Below are positions 1 to 8,343 of a stretch of 64,000 nt of DNA, one piece after another. The translations under genes and the position numbers were made by a program. Location of the stretch: assembly GCA_026388095.1 (NCBI GenBank), contig JAPLKL010000006.1, forward strand, positions 1-64,000, read 5' to 3'. Numbering within the stretch: position 1 is the first letter of the stretch; each line of letters starts with the position of its first letter. The notes beneath the pieces were generated by a model, which saw nothing but the letters and a program-made list of their open reading frames with translations, was not told the DNA's origin and ran no database searches. The DNA comes from Elusimicrobiota bacterium. Its GTDB lineage: Bacteria; Elusimicrobiota; Elusimicrobia; UBA1565; UBA9628.

Positions 1-182
1 AGAGCGGCGCGGTCGCGCTGATGCTGGTCATCCTCGTCGCCATCGATAACTTCGCCGGCGCCCCGTCCTGGCTGGCCCGCCTGCCCTACCCTCTCACCGT
101 CCTCTGCGTCGTGTTCACCTGGGCCAGCGCCTACTTCTATTACCGACAAAGCCGCCGCATGATCGAGAGCTCATGGGGCTGA
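1..182 (+). CDS. pgsA: CDP-alcohol phosphatidyltransferase, C-terminal end (partial)
   Basis: The window opens inside a reading frame that ends at TGA 180-182. About 59 residues are visible: a hydrophobic helix (ALMLVILVAIDNF), a short loop, a second hydrophobic helix, and a basic tail ending in ESSWG. Two closing membrane helices with a positive tail fit the end of a CDP-alcohol phosphatidyltransferase such as phosphatidylglycerophosphate synthase. The pgpA gene begins inside its last codons, and PgpA is the next enzyme of phosphatidylglycerol synthesis. The catalytic CDP-alcohol motif lies outside the window, so the name rests mainly on this context. Confidence 0.6.
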   Translation, partial: SGAVALMLVILVAIDNFAGAPSWLARLPYPLTVLCVVFTWASAYFYYRQSRRMIESSWG

Positions 183-709
183 GCCGCTGCGACCGCGCGT
201 CGGTCTGCCTTGCCACCGGACTCTATTTAAGCTATATTCCCTCGACGTTATTGGGCGCCCTTTCCAGGGCAAAGTTCTTTGAGTGGGCGCGGGGACGGCG
301 CTGGACCGGGGCGGGGCTGATGGGAACCTGCGCAGGCTTGGCCCTGGCCCCGCTGCTGCCGACGGCGCCTCTGCGCTTCGCCGCCTTCTGGGCCTGCGCC
401 GTGGCGGCGTCCTGCTGGCTCTGCGACCGTGCGGAGAAGGCCTTCGGCGTCCACGACGACCCGCGCATCGTGCTCGACGAGGTCGTCGGCTTCTGGACGG
501 CGATCGCCTTCCTGCCGCCGCGGCTGCCGGTCTGGATGGCCGCTTTTGTGCTGTTCCGGATCCTGGACGCGTGGAAGCTGCCGCCTTGGAGCTGGCTGGA
601 GCGGCTGCCGGGCGGCCTGGGAGTGGTCGCCGACGACGTGGGCGCGGGCGTCGCGGCCAACATCGGTCTGCGTGCCCTGCTCTGGTTCGTGCCTTGGTTC
701 GGCCTGTGA
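173..709 (+). CDS. pgpA: phosphatidylglycerophosphatase A
   Basis: 178 residues, normal for PgpA, which removes phosphate from phosphatidylglycerophosphate to give phosphatidylglycerol at the inner membrane. Family signatures are all present: DDPRIVLDEVVG at residues 95-106, RILDAWKLPP at 129-138, and GGLGVVADDVGAG at 147-159, which carries the acidic residues typical of the active site. Several hydrophobic helices lie between them. The ATG at 173 overlaps the end of the upstream phosphatidyltransferase gene by 10 bases, so the two are probably translationally coupled. The following gene starts with GTG inside the pgpA stop region. Confidence 0.92.
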   Translation: MGLSRCDRASVCLATGLYLSYIPSTLLGALSRAKFFEWARGRRWTGAGLMGTCAGLALAPLLPTAPLRFAAFWACAVAASCWLCDRAEKAFGVHDDPRIVLDEVVGFWTAIAFLPPRLPVWMAAFVLFRILDAWKLPPWSWLERLPGGLGVVADDVGAGVAANIGLRALLWFVPWFGL

Positions 710-1923
710 AAAAGACGATTGCGGCGGTCATCCTCCTGCTCGGCCTGGGCGTCTCAAGGGCCCGGGCCCAGTTCGTGGGCGTCTCCACGCAGCCGGTCGC
801 CTTCGGAACCTCCACATCGACCGTGGTCAACCTGGCAGGCTATCTGGGGACCAAGATATCCCGGGAGCGCGGCCCCTGGGTGCTGGGCGAGGTCCTCTTC
901 TTCTCCAGGGACCGCCTGGTCAGCGACTACTCCTGGCGCGAGGCCGTGCGCGGGCAGCGCGGCTCGCTCTACACCAACGCGGACATAGACTCCGACGTCG
1001 AGCGCCTCCTGGCGCTGAAGAAGTTCGACAAGGTGGACGCAGGCCTCTACGAGATCCCGGGAGTGCCCGTGCCGCCGGAATTCCAGGGCGTGGCGGTCTC
1101 GACCTCCGAGGTGCGCCTGGTCTTCTTCATGACCGAGAAGTTCGTGGTGGGCGCCTCGACCAAGGCGGCGCGGCCGCTAGCGCCCGCGGCCGTCTCCGGC
1201 GTCGTGCTCACCCCTACGGCCTACCGGGGTGCGGGCCGCTACACCACACCGGGCATGGGCCTCGACATCAACGCGGCCTACTATATCGGCCGTCTCTACG
1301 GGAAGAACAGCTATGCTTTGACCCCGGCCAAGACCAACTACATCGACCGCCTGGGAGTCTGGCTCCTGACCGCGGACGGCAAGATGCAGGTCCAATCCGA
1401 GACCTCCCTGCGGCCGGCCATGGCGGTGGGCGTCCAGGCCACGGCCCTCTTGCGCGACTCCCCGCAGCCGCAGATCAACCAGACCCCCACCCTCACGGTC
1501 AAAGCCTCCAACGGCAGCACCCAGATCCTCACCGACGCCTTCGTGGTGCTGAGCAAGAAGTTCGGGCCGGCGCGCACGAGCATGGGCCTCATGATGGGCA
1601 GCATCGGCAACCTGCCCGCGAACCTCTCCGAATTCCTCACGCCTGAAGCCCTGAAGTTCTACCGAGACCCGAATCAGAACCTCACGTCCCTCAAAAGCAA
1701 CACCGTGCCCTACGCCAGCGTCCTGTTCGTGCCCAAGCCCGCCTATCCCCTGGGAGTCGAGATCATGAAGTTCAACGGGGCGATGATGAACCCCTGGCTC
1801 ATCAACTTCAAGATAGGCTACTTCATCAAGCTCAACTTCGACGTGGCCTACCTCAAGTATCAGGGCGGCTACGACGTCATCGGCGTCCTGCAGTTCCGCT
1901 ACAACTACTTCCCGCAGCGGTAA
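706..1923 (+). CDS. secreted POTRA-like outer-membrane beta protein, function unknown
   Basis: 405 residues from a GTG at 706 that overlaps the pgpA stop by 4 bases. This start gives a clean signal peptide: KKT, a hydrophobic core, then SRARAQF. Residues about 40-150 look like one POTRA domain, with a helix-loop DIDSDVERLLALKKFDKVD followed by an alternating strand ending RLVFFMTEK. The rest is rich in alternating polar and hydrophobic strands and ends in YNYFPQR, as expected for a small outer-membrane barrel. No Omp85 xRGY-type motif was seen. POTRA plus barrel is my reading of strand pattern and length; the substrate is unknown. Confidence 0.6.
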   Translation: MKKTIAAVILLLGLGVSRARAQFVGVSTQPVAFGTSTSTVVNLAGYLGTKISRERGPWVLGEVLFFSRDRLVSDYSWREAVRGQRGSLYTNADIDSDVERLLALKKFDKVDAGLYEIPGVPVPPEFQGVAVSTSEVRLVFFMTEKFVVGASTKAARPLAPAAVSGVVLTPTAYRGAGRYTTPGMGLDINAAYYIGRLYGKNSYALTPAKTNYIDRLGVWLLTADGKMQVQSETSLRPAMAVGVQATALLRDSPQPQINQTPTLTVKASNGSTQILTDAFVVLSKKFGPARTSMGLMMGSIGNLPANLSEFLTPEALKFYRDPNQNLTSLKSNTVPYASVLFVPKPAYPLGVEIMKFNGAMMNPWLINFKIGYFIKLNFDVAYLKYQGGYDVIGVLQFRYNYFPQR

Positions 1924-1935
1924 GGCGCCGGGGCC

Positions 1936-4176
1936 CTAGGGGTGGCCCCGCCAGCGCCGAGCCGCCCACTCGCAGAGCAGCAGAGCCAGGGCCGCGGTGA
2001 GCCACCAAAGCGAGGTGCAAAGGCGCCGACGCCGGACGATCTCGGACTGGCGCCGGACGGGCGAGAGCTTCTCCAGCAGGGCTGCGGCGTCGGCGGCGGA
2101 GAGTTCGCTGAAGGTCCCTCCCGTGGCCTCAGCCACCCGGCGCAGCCACTTCCGGTCCATGGGCGCCTCGGGGGGAGTCTGGGCCCACTCGAAGCGCGCC
2201 TCGTCTTCGCCCCAGGCTTTTCCCTGGTAGCGCGCCATGGCCTTGAGCCGGTTCCAGCCCGGGGCCAGTCCCGTCATTTCCACGGCATAGGCTCCCGGGC
2301 CGGTCTCCCGAGGCACGACCTCGCGCACTGTCCCGTCCGGCGCCGTCCATAGGACCTTGAGCTCGGTGGCGGCCGCGGCCGCGGGAGCGAAGCCTTCGTC
2401 GAAGACCCGCAAGGCGACCACGGCCGGCTCCCGGGAAGGCAGGCGGTCCGGCAGCGGCGCGAACTTGACCTTGGAGAGCTCCAGGCTGCCGGTCAGGTAC
2501 TGCACGGCCCGGGTCCAGAACCGGCCGTAGAAGTTCGCGGTCCGCCAATCCAAGGCCCCGCCCAGGCGCCAGCGCCAGGTCGAATCCGAGCTGACCAGCA
2601 TGACCTTGCCCCGTCCATAGTCCCGGATCGCGAAGATGGGCACCGGCTCGCCCTCATCGGTGCGGGCCCGCGGATGCGCGGCCAGCACCGCGGCCCCCGG
2701 CCGCGCGGCGACGAACTGTCCGTAGCCGTCGAGCTCGGGCAGGGCCTCCCAGGCGGCGCGGGACTGCTCAGGCGTATCGTAGAGCTGCACGAGCGGATGG
2801 CTCAGCGCCACGGGCTTGGCCCGGAACAGCCCGCCGATGAAGTCCGGGACCCGGCTGGAGAGCTTGACCGGCAGGACCTCCTCCAGAGGCGTGCCGCGAT
2901 ACCCGCCGAGGCTGAAGGCGTTCTCGCCGCCGATGACCAGCAGGGCCCCGCCCGCGGCCACGAAGCTGCGCAGCGAGTCGAGGTAGGCCAATGGGATCTG
3001 GGCGCGGAAGCGCTCGTAGGAGAAATTCTCCAGGATGAAGAGGTCGAATTGACTGATGGTCTGCACGAAGATCTCCGGGGCCGGGAAGGGGATGAGCGAG
3101 AGCTCGTTGTCCGGGACGAGCGTGGGGTTCTCCGGATTGCGCAGGATGACGAAGGAGACCAGCTCATGGTTGGGATTGGATTTCAGGAATTCGCGCAGGT
3201 TCGCGTACTCGGCGCTGGGCCGGCCGGCCAGGTACATGATGCGGTATTTCTGCCGTATGACCTCCATGCGGAAATCCCGGGCGCCCTGGGCGGACCCGGC
3301 TCGCGCGGCGACCCTGTAGCTCTCCGAGCCCAAGGACTCGGCCGTAGCCGTGAACGTGGCCACCACGGTCTCCAGGTCCGTACGTATAAGGGACTCCCGG
3401 CGCTCCACCGTCTCCCAGCGCTGCCGGTCCACGGCGCTCCTCTTGAGCAAGCTGAGTTCCAGGACCCGGCCGGACAGAGCCGACGCCTCCACTGCGGCCT
3501 CCACGCTGACGCGGCCGTGCAGGAAGGCGAAGTCAGGGGTCTTCAGATCGACGAAGGCGACGCCGCGCTCCCGCTGGGAAGGGCCTACGCCCACCACATC
3601 GACGGGCAGGCGCAGCTCGGCCAGCGCCCGCTCGAGCTCCGGGTCGGATTCGGCGTTGCCGTCGCTGAGCAGCCAGGCCCGCTCCGGCCGCGACTCGGGC
3701 CCCTGCTCGTCGGCTGCGTCGCGCAGGGCCGCAGCCGGCCGCAAGCCGGCCGCCGAGACGCTCAGCCCGTCGAGCTCGCTCCAGCCCGCCAGCCTGCGGC
3801 CGCGGTCGCTGAGGGCGTAGAATTCCGGCTGGCAGCGGACCTCCAAGGACCGGCGCTGGCCCCGCAGCCAGTCCAAGGCCGCGCGCAGGCGGCTGGCGGA
3901 GCGCAGCAGGGGCAGCCCCCCGATGCGCGCCGGCGCGGCCATGGGATGGCCGTTGTCGACGAGGACCAGCAGCCTTGGCTTGAAGAGCTGCGGCTCGCTG
4001 ACCGCGACTGTCGGCTGCAACAGGGCCACCGCCAGGGCGGCCGCGGCCAGGACCCGCAGGGCCAGCAGGACGCCGCGCGCCGGGGTGCGGCGCCCGTGCC
4101 AGATCATTGCGGCGGCCAGCGCCAGCGCCGCCAGGGCTCCCGTCCAACCGCCGCCCCATTCCAGGGAGAGACTCAT
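1936..4176 (-). CDS. membrane protein with VWA-like and glutamine-amidotransferase-like regions (Bat cluster)
   Basis: 746 residues starting at ATG 4176. The ATG overlaps the stop of the upstream BatA-like gene (ATGA). The frame stays open to 5745, but the extra N-terminal stretch is antisense-style noise across the neighbouring gene. Two hydrophobic helices lie near the N-terminus (about residues 12-28 and 36-56). A degenerate VWA-like region with LLVLVDNG follows, then a GATase1-like region with ALLVIGGENAFSLGGY, and a C-terminal helix (LWWLTAALALLLCEWAA) with a basic tail. This layout is known from large Bat-cluster proteins in bacteria. The VWA metal site is incomplete, so it may be structural. 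It is the last gene of a DUF58-BatA-VWA operon. Confidence 0.75.
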   Translation of the reverse strand: MSLSLEWGGGWTGALAALALAAAMIWHGRRTPARGVLLALRVLAAAALAVALLQPTVAVSEPQLFKPRLLVLVDNGHPMAAPARIGGLPLLRSASRLRAALDWLRGQRRSLEVRCQPEFYALSDRGRRLAGWSELDGLSVSAAGLRPAAALRDAADEQGPESRPERAWLLSDGNAESDPELERALAELRLPVDVVGVGPSQRERGVAFVDLKTPDFAFLHGRVSVEAAVEASALSGRVLELSLLKRSAVDRQRWETVERRESLIRTDLETVVATFTATAESLGSESYRVAARAGSAQGARDFRMEVIRQKYRIMYLAGRPSAEYANLREFLKSNPNHELVSFVILRNPENPTLVPDNELSLIPFPAPEIFVQTISQFDLFILENFSYERFRAQIPLAYLDSLRSFVAAGGALLVIGGENAFSLGGYRGTPLEEVLPVKLSSRVPDFIGGLFRAKPVALSHPLVQLYDTPEQSRAAWEALPELDGYGQFVAARPGAAVLAAHPRARTDEGEPVPIFAIRDYGRGKVMLVSSDSTWRWRLGGALDWRTANFYGRFWTRAVQYLTGSLELSKVKFAPLPDRLPSREPAVVALRVFDEGFAPAAAAATELKVLWTAPDGTVREVVPRETGPGAYAVEMTGLAPGWNRLKAMARYQGKAWGEDEARFEWAQTPPEAPMDRKWLRRVAEATGGTFSELSAADAAALLEKLSPVRRQSEIVRRRRLCTSLWWLTAALALLLCEWAARRWRGHP

Positions 4177-6998
4177 GGGATCCCCAGGCGCATCTTCTGG
4201 AGCAGATAAGGCTGATGCACGGCGTCCGACTTGTAGCTGCCGGTCAGCGAGTACATCAGGATGTCGAGGGTGAGCTTGCGCGCGTTGTGCCTCTGGGCCT
4301 CTCCGCCGGGAAGGCAGGGCAAAAGCGGCCGTCCCAGGGCGTCCTTGACCCAGGCTCCCAGAAGGTCGTCGCGGGAGTAGAGCACGGCCGTGCGCTCTCC
4401 CCAGGAGACCCCTTCCAAAGTCCCGCGCACCATGACCCGGCCCGCAGCCCCGCGCAGGAAGAAGAAGGTCCTGAAGACCACGTGGTCCGCAGGCAGCGGC
4501 TGGAGCTCGGACTCGGCGAGCACGTCTTTGAGCGTGCCGCGCACCCAGCGGTCGAAGGAGCTCCTCGCCAACCCCGAGGTGTCCTCGATCCAGAGCATCC
4601 CGCCCGCGGTCAGGTAGGCGCGCAGGCGCCGCGCATCCTCGGCGTCGAGCGGCGGCGGGGCTTCGCGCCCCGCCAGGATGACCAGGGGGGAAGTGAAGAG
4701 CGCCGGGTCCTTGAGGGTGATGACGCGCCTCTGCGGTTCCACCAGGACGCTGGTCACCGTGCCCAGGAGCTGCAGCGCCTCGGCGGGAGCGTCCGGATAG
4801 GGGTCCCAGGTCGCTCCAAGCTTGAGCTGGGTCCACACGAACCGGTCTCCCTGCTGGGCCTCTGACGGGACGGTCAGGCCAGCCAACAGAAGCACGAGGG
4901 CGAAGGCCCGCGGCAGGCAGAGGAGCATCTCGAGGATTAGGCAGGCGGCGGCCGCCGCCAGGACCGCGCCGCGCGCTTCGCGGCCGCGCACCTTGAGCCA
5001 GAACTCCTCGCGCAGGCGCTCCACGCCCAAGTCCCGCCAGAAGGCCGAGGCGGCCGGCGCCAGTTCGCTCTCGCCGGTGCCGCGGTCGAGATTGACGGCG
5101 TAGACCCTGCTGCCGGAGTCGTCTTCCATGACATAGAGTCCGGGCCGCTCCGTCTCGGAGTAGGCGACCCGCCGGTCCTTGACCCAGAGGGTGGCGCTGC
5201 GCCCCTCGGGTGAACGCACCCGCACCCGGGCCGGCGCCGCCTCCTGGCGCGACCAGGCCCTGACGATGGGCTCGCCCACCTTCACGCCGAAATCCTCGAT
5301 CCCGCCCGCGGGTTCGCGCAGCAGAGAGAGGGAGGCGGACACCAAAGCGGCGAAGACTGGCTTGACCGGGAGGTTTCCGGAGACGGCGTCCAGCGGCGCG
5401 GCCCAGACGGCCACGCGGCCGATGCCATAACCCGACGAAGCCAGAAGAGGTGCGCCGGAGGGGGTCCGGATCCAGACCTTGCCTCCCGGGCGCGGCGCCA
5501 AATCCAACCGGCGGGTCAGCGCGACCTTGTCGAGCTCGAATTCGCGCCATGCCGCGAAGGTCGCGCCGGCCGTATGGAAATCCGCCCGGCCGGTGCCGGC
5601 GGAACCTCCGATACCGCCGGCGCCCGCCTCCAGACGCAGGCCCCGCGCCGGCTCCGGCTCGGCCGCGGCCGAGACTCGGACCGGCAGCCATTGCGACAAG
5701 CCGCCCAGGACGGCGGAGCCTTCGCGGCTGCCTGGGAACAACCACAAGCCTCCGCCCTGCCTGACATAAGCCTCCAGAGCCGCGGCGACGGAGACGGAGA
5801 GCGACTGGACATCAGCCAACGCCACGGCGTCGTAATCCGAGAGCCGCGCCACGGAAGAGCCGAGCCGGCCCGACTCCGCGAAATCCGCGTCCCATTCCAG
5901 CAGCCGCTTGCCGGACCCCGCGAAGAGGTCCTGCAGGAAATAGCCGGCGTGCGGCGAGCGCAGGAAGGCGGGGTCGCCGTAAAGGACCAGCAGCCGGGCG
6001 CGGCGCGGCTGCCGGAAGGAGTAGTAATGGGGATCGTCGGCCGGCAGGGCGTCCGGCCGCAACTCCACCCGGCCGGACCACGTCGAAGCGGCCCCCGGTC
6101 GAGCGGCGGGCAAGGGCACGGACGAGGCGGTCTCGGCCCGGCCCCGCAGAGCCACGGCGCTGGCCCCCAGGCGCGTGCGCTCCTGCCACAGGTCCAAGGA
6201 CGAGTCCGCCTTGGCCGAGGCCCACAGCCTGACGCGCAGGGCCGGCTGATCCGAGGTGCCGCCGCGCTCCGGGCGGGCGGAGAGCACCGTCGCGTTGAAA
6301 GGGGGGGGCGGCCAGGATAGGCAGTAAAGGCCGATTCCGGGCTCCGGCGGCGGGAAATCCCCGCGCAGTCCATGGGCCGCGCCGTCGCTCAGAAGCAGGA
6401 CGGCGCGGTCTCTGCGGGAGCGCGCCTGCGCCAGAAGCGCGTAGGCGGCCCGCAGGGCGGGAGCGTAATGGGTGCCGCGCCAGCCCGGCGGAGAATGGTC
6501 GATGAGTTCCTGGCAGGCGCTCGGGGTCATCCAGTCGAGCCCGGCGTCGGCTCCCTCCACGCGCTCCGCGAAGGCGGCGCAGGCCACGCGGTCGGAGGGA
6601 CGCAGGCTGCGCAGCAGTCCCGCCGCCGCCTCGCGCGCCGCGGTCCAGCGCGTGCGGCCCTGGCTCACGACCCCCATGGAATAAGAGCGGTCCAAGAGCA
6701 GCACGAGGTCCATCCCGTCGTCCCTTCCGGGAGCGGAGGACGCCTGCCCGCCGCCGCGCGGCTCCAGAACCGGTCCGGCATAGGCCGCGATCAGGAGTAT
6801 CACGACGGCGCTGCGGGCCGCGGCCAAGAGCCATTGGCGCAGCCTGGTGCGCGGCAAGGCCTGGGCCTGGACCCGGCGCAGCAAGGTCAGGTCCGAGAAC
6901 TCCACCGCCAGCGCCCGGCGCCGCGACAGCAGGTGCAGGAGCAGAGGCACGGCGCCCAAGGGCAAGGCCCAAAGCACGGCCGGATCGGTGAAGGTCAT
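4173..6998 (-). CDS. BatA-type VWA membrane protein fused to a DUF4159 domain
   Basis: 941 residues. The N-terminus has the BatA start pattern (DPAVLWALPLGAVPLLLHLL SRRR) and a second helix at about 60-78. A VWA domain follows, with the MIDAS motif DRSYS at residues 103-107 and LLSDG further on. Near residue 700 there is an internal hydrophobic segment ending VPSEAQ that reads like a signal peptide, and the remaining ~215 residues match DUF4159 (LKLGATWDPYP, GGMLWIEDT, ILMYSLTGSYKSD). Bat-type VWA proteins work with MoxR ATPases and DUF58 proteins in envelope or metal-loading chaperone roles. The start overlaps the DUF58 stop by 4 bases. Confidence 0.85.
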   Translation of the reverse strand: MTFTDPAVLWALPLGAVPLLLHLLSRRRALAVEFSDLTLLRRVQAQALPRTRLRQWLLAAARSAVVILLIAAYAGPVLEPRGGGQASSAPGRDDGMDLVLLLDRSYSMGVVSQGRTRWTAAREAAAGLLRSLRPSDRVACAAFAERVEGADAGLDWMTPSACQELIDHSPPGWRGTHYAPALRAAYALLAQARSRRDRAVLLLSDGAAHGLRGDFPPPEPGIGLYCLSWPPPPFNATVLSARPERGGTSDQPALRVRLWASAKADSSLDLWQERTRLGASAVALRGRAETASSVPLPAARPGAASTWSGRVELRPDALPADDPHYYSFRQPRRARLLVLYGDPAFLRSPHAGYFLQDLFAGSGKRLLEWDADFAESGRLGSSVARLSDYDAVALADVQSLSVSVAAALEAYVRQGGGLWLFPGSREGSAVLGGLSQWLPVRVSAAAEPEPARGLRLEAGAGGIGGSAGTGRADFHTAGATFAAWREFELDKVALTRRLDLAPRPGGKVWIRTPSGAPLLASSGYGIGRVAVWAAPLDAVSGNLPVKPVFAALVSASLSLLREPAGGIEDFGVKVGEPIVRAWSRQEAAPARVRVRSPEGRSATLWVKDRRVAYSETERPGLYVMEDDSGSRVYAVNLDRGTGESELAPAASAFWRDLGVERLREEFWLKVRGREARGAVLAAAAACLILEMLLCLPRAFALVLLLAGLTVPSEAQQGDRFVWTQLKLGATWDPYPDAPAEALQLLGTVTSVLVEPQRRVITLKDPALFTSPLVILAGREAPPPLDAEDARRLRAYLTAGGMLWIEDTSGLARSSFDRWVRGTLKDVLAESELQPLPADHVVFRTFFFLRGAAGRVMVRGTLEGVSWGERTAVLYSRDDLLGAWVKDALGRPLLPCLPGGEAQRHNARKLTLDILMYSLTGSYKSDAVHQPYLLQKMRLGIP

Positions 6999-7873
6999 GG
7001 GCGGCGGCCCAGCAGACGCGCCAGGTCCTCGTCCCAGGGGCGGTCGTTGTAGAAGCTCAGGAAGGAGATGTCGGCGCCGTGGAAGCCCGCCTCATAGAGC
7101 CTCTGTTGGCGATGGAAGGCTTCCCGGTAGGCGGCCTGCAGGGAGGAGGCGTCGCAGAAGAGCTCCCGTTGGTCCTCCAGTCCCCGGAACACGATGGGGC
7201 CCGCGAAGCCGAAGTCCCTCTCGGCCGGGTCGAGCACCTGCAGGACCATGAGCTCATGGCGGCGCGCCTGCAGGGCCTTGACCACCTTGAGGATGGCGTC
7301 GCAGTCTCCGAGAAGGTCCGAGATCAGGACGACCAAGGAGCGGCGCCGGATGCGGGCGGCCGAGGCCTCCAGGGCCGCGGAGAGGTCGGTCTCGCCGCCG
7401 GCCCGGCTGCGCCCCAGCAGAGAATCGATGACCTCGAGCTGTCCGAAGCTGGTCCGAGGGGGGATGAACTCCCGCGGCTGCGTGTCGAAGGTGGCCAGGC
7501 CCACGGAGTCGCCCTCGGCGAGGACCAGGAAGGAGACGGCCATGGCCAGGCGGCAGGCGTTCTCCCACTTGGCCGGGCGGCCACCGGCGGCGTAGGCCAT
7601 GGAGCCCGAAGCGTCGAGGAGGATCATGCCGGTCAGGATGTTCTCGGATTGGTACTGGCGCACGTAGAAGCGCTCCTGGCGCGCGAAGACCTTCCAGTCG
7701 AGGGCCTTGATCTCGTCGCCGGGGACATAGGCGCGATGCTGGGCGAACTCGTGCGAGATGCCCCGGGCCGAACTGCGGTGGCGGCCGGTCAGATGGCCCT
7801 CGGCGGTCATGCGGCGCAGGTTGAGGCGGAGGTTGCGCAGCTTGGCCAAAGCGACGGGGTCGAGATAACGCAT
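6995..7873 (-). CDS. DUF58 domain protein (VWA-type, MoxR partner)
   Basis: 292 residues. The DUF58 hallmark GDEIKALDWKVFARQE lies near residues 52-67, followed by an intact VWA metal site LLDASGSM. DUF58 proteins are cytoplasmic partners of MoxR AAA+ ATPases and BatA-like membrane proteins. It heads an operon with the two genes downstream, joined by 4-base overlaps. The start is ATG 7873, and a TGG-TAGAAT extended -10 lies 6 bases upstream of it, which predicts a leaderless mRNA. The MoxR gene that usually adjoins DUF58 lies 2 kb away on the same strand, behind three genes of opposite orientation. Confidence 0.9.
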   Translation of the reverse strand: MRYLDPVALAKLRNLRLNLRRMTAEGHLTGRHRSSARGISHEFAQHRAYVPGDEIKALDWKVFARQERFYVRQYQSENILTGMILLDASGSMAYAAGGRPAKWENACRLAMAVSFLVLAEGDSVGLATFDTQPREFIPPRTSFGQLEVIDSLLGRSRAGGETDLSAALEASAARIRRRSLVVLISDLLGDCDAILKVVKALQARRHELMVLQVLDPAERDFGFAGPIVFRGLEDQRELFCDASSLQAAYREAFHRQQRLYEAGFHGADISFLSFYNDRPWDEDLARLLGRRP

Positions 7874-7879
7874 CGAGGG

Positions 7880-7888
7880 ATTCTACCA
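7880..7888 (-). promoter_or_regulatory. extended -10 promoter of the DUF58 operon, leaderless
   Basis: On the minus strand the sequence reads TGG-TAGAAT, then six bases, then ATG 7873. Transcription would begin at or next to the start codon. No Shine-Dalgarno sequence fits in the gap. Confidence 0.6.
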
Positions 7889-7952
7889 ATATGCGCGAGC
7901 GCGCGTGATCAAGTCCGCATAATGTATATTATGCCGACATCGGAGGGAGAAC

Positions 7953-8324
7953 ATGACCTTCAAGTTCGCGCACAACAATCTCAACGTGCTGGACCTCCAG
8001 AAGAGCCTGGACTTCTACTCCCAGGCCCTGGGGCTCAAGGAGACCCGGCGCATCAACGCCGCGGACGGGAGCTTCATCCTGGTGTTCCTCGGAGACGGCG
8101 TCACCGCGCACAAGCTGGAACTGACTTGGCTGCGCGACCGCAAGGGAAAGTACAACCTCGGCGACAACGAGATCCATCTGGCTTTCACCACCCCCGACTA
8201 TCCGGGCGCCCACAGACAGCACAAAGAGATGGGCTGCATCTGCTACGAGAACGAGAAGATGGGCATCTACTTCATCGAAGACCCTGACGGCTACTGGCTG
8301 GAGATCCTGCCGGAAAAGCGCTGA
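7953..8324 (+). CDS. gloA: lactoylglutathione lyase / glyoxalase I family protein
   Basis: 123 residues forming one complete vicinal-oxygen-chelate unit. The four expected metal ligands are present: H7, E56, H75 and E117, with the C-terminal signature DPDGYWLEIL. Glyoxalase I converts the methylglyoxal hemithioacetal to a lactoyl-thiol. The thiol cofactor used by this organism is not known from the window, so the substrate is family-level. The start ATG 7953 has a good Shine-Dalgarno (GGAGGGAGA). A CATAAT/TATATT -10 lies at about 7918-7930, in the short divergent region shared with the DUF58 gene. Confidence 0.85.
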   Translation: MTFKFAHNNLNVLDLQKSLDFYSQALGLKETRRINAADGSFILVFLGDGVTAHKLELTWLRDRKGKYNLGDNEIHLAFTTPDYPGAHRQHKEMGCICYENEKMGIYFIEDPDGYWLEILPEKR

Positions 8325-8343
8325 TCCCGTGGAGTAAGAAGCC

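Noticed and set aside
4177-5745. N-terminal extension of the VWA-like gene to give 1269 residues
   Set aside because: The first ~523 residues only shadow the BatA-like gene in another frame. ATG 4176 with a 4-base overlap gives a sensible start.
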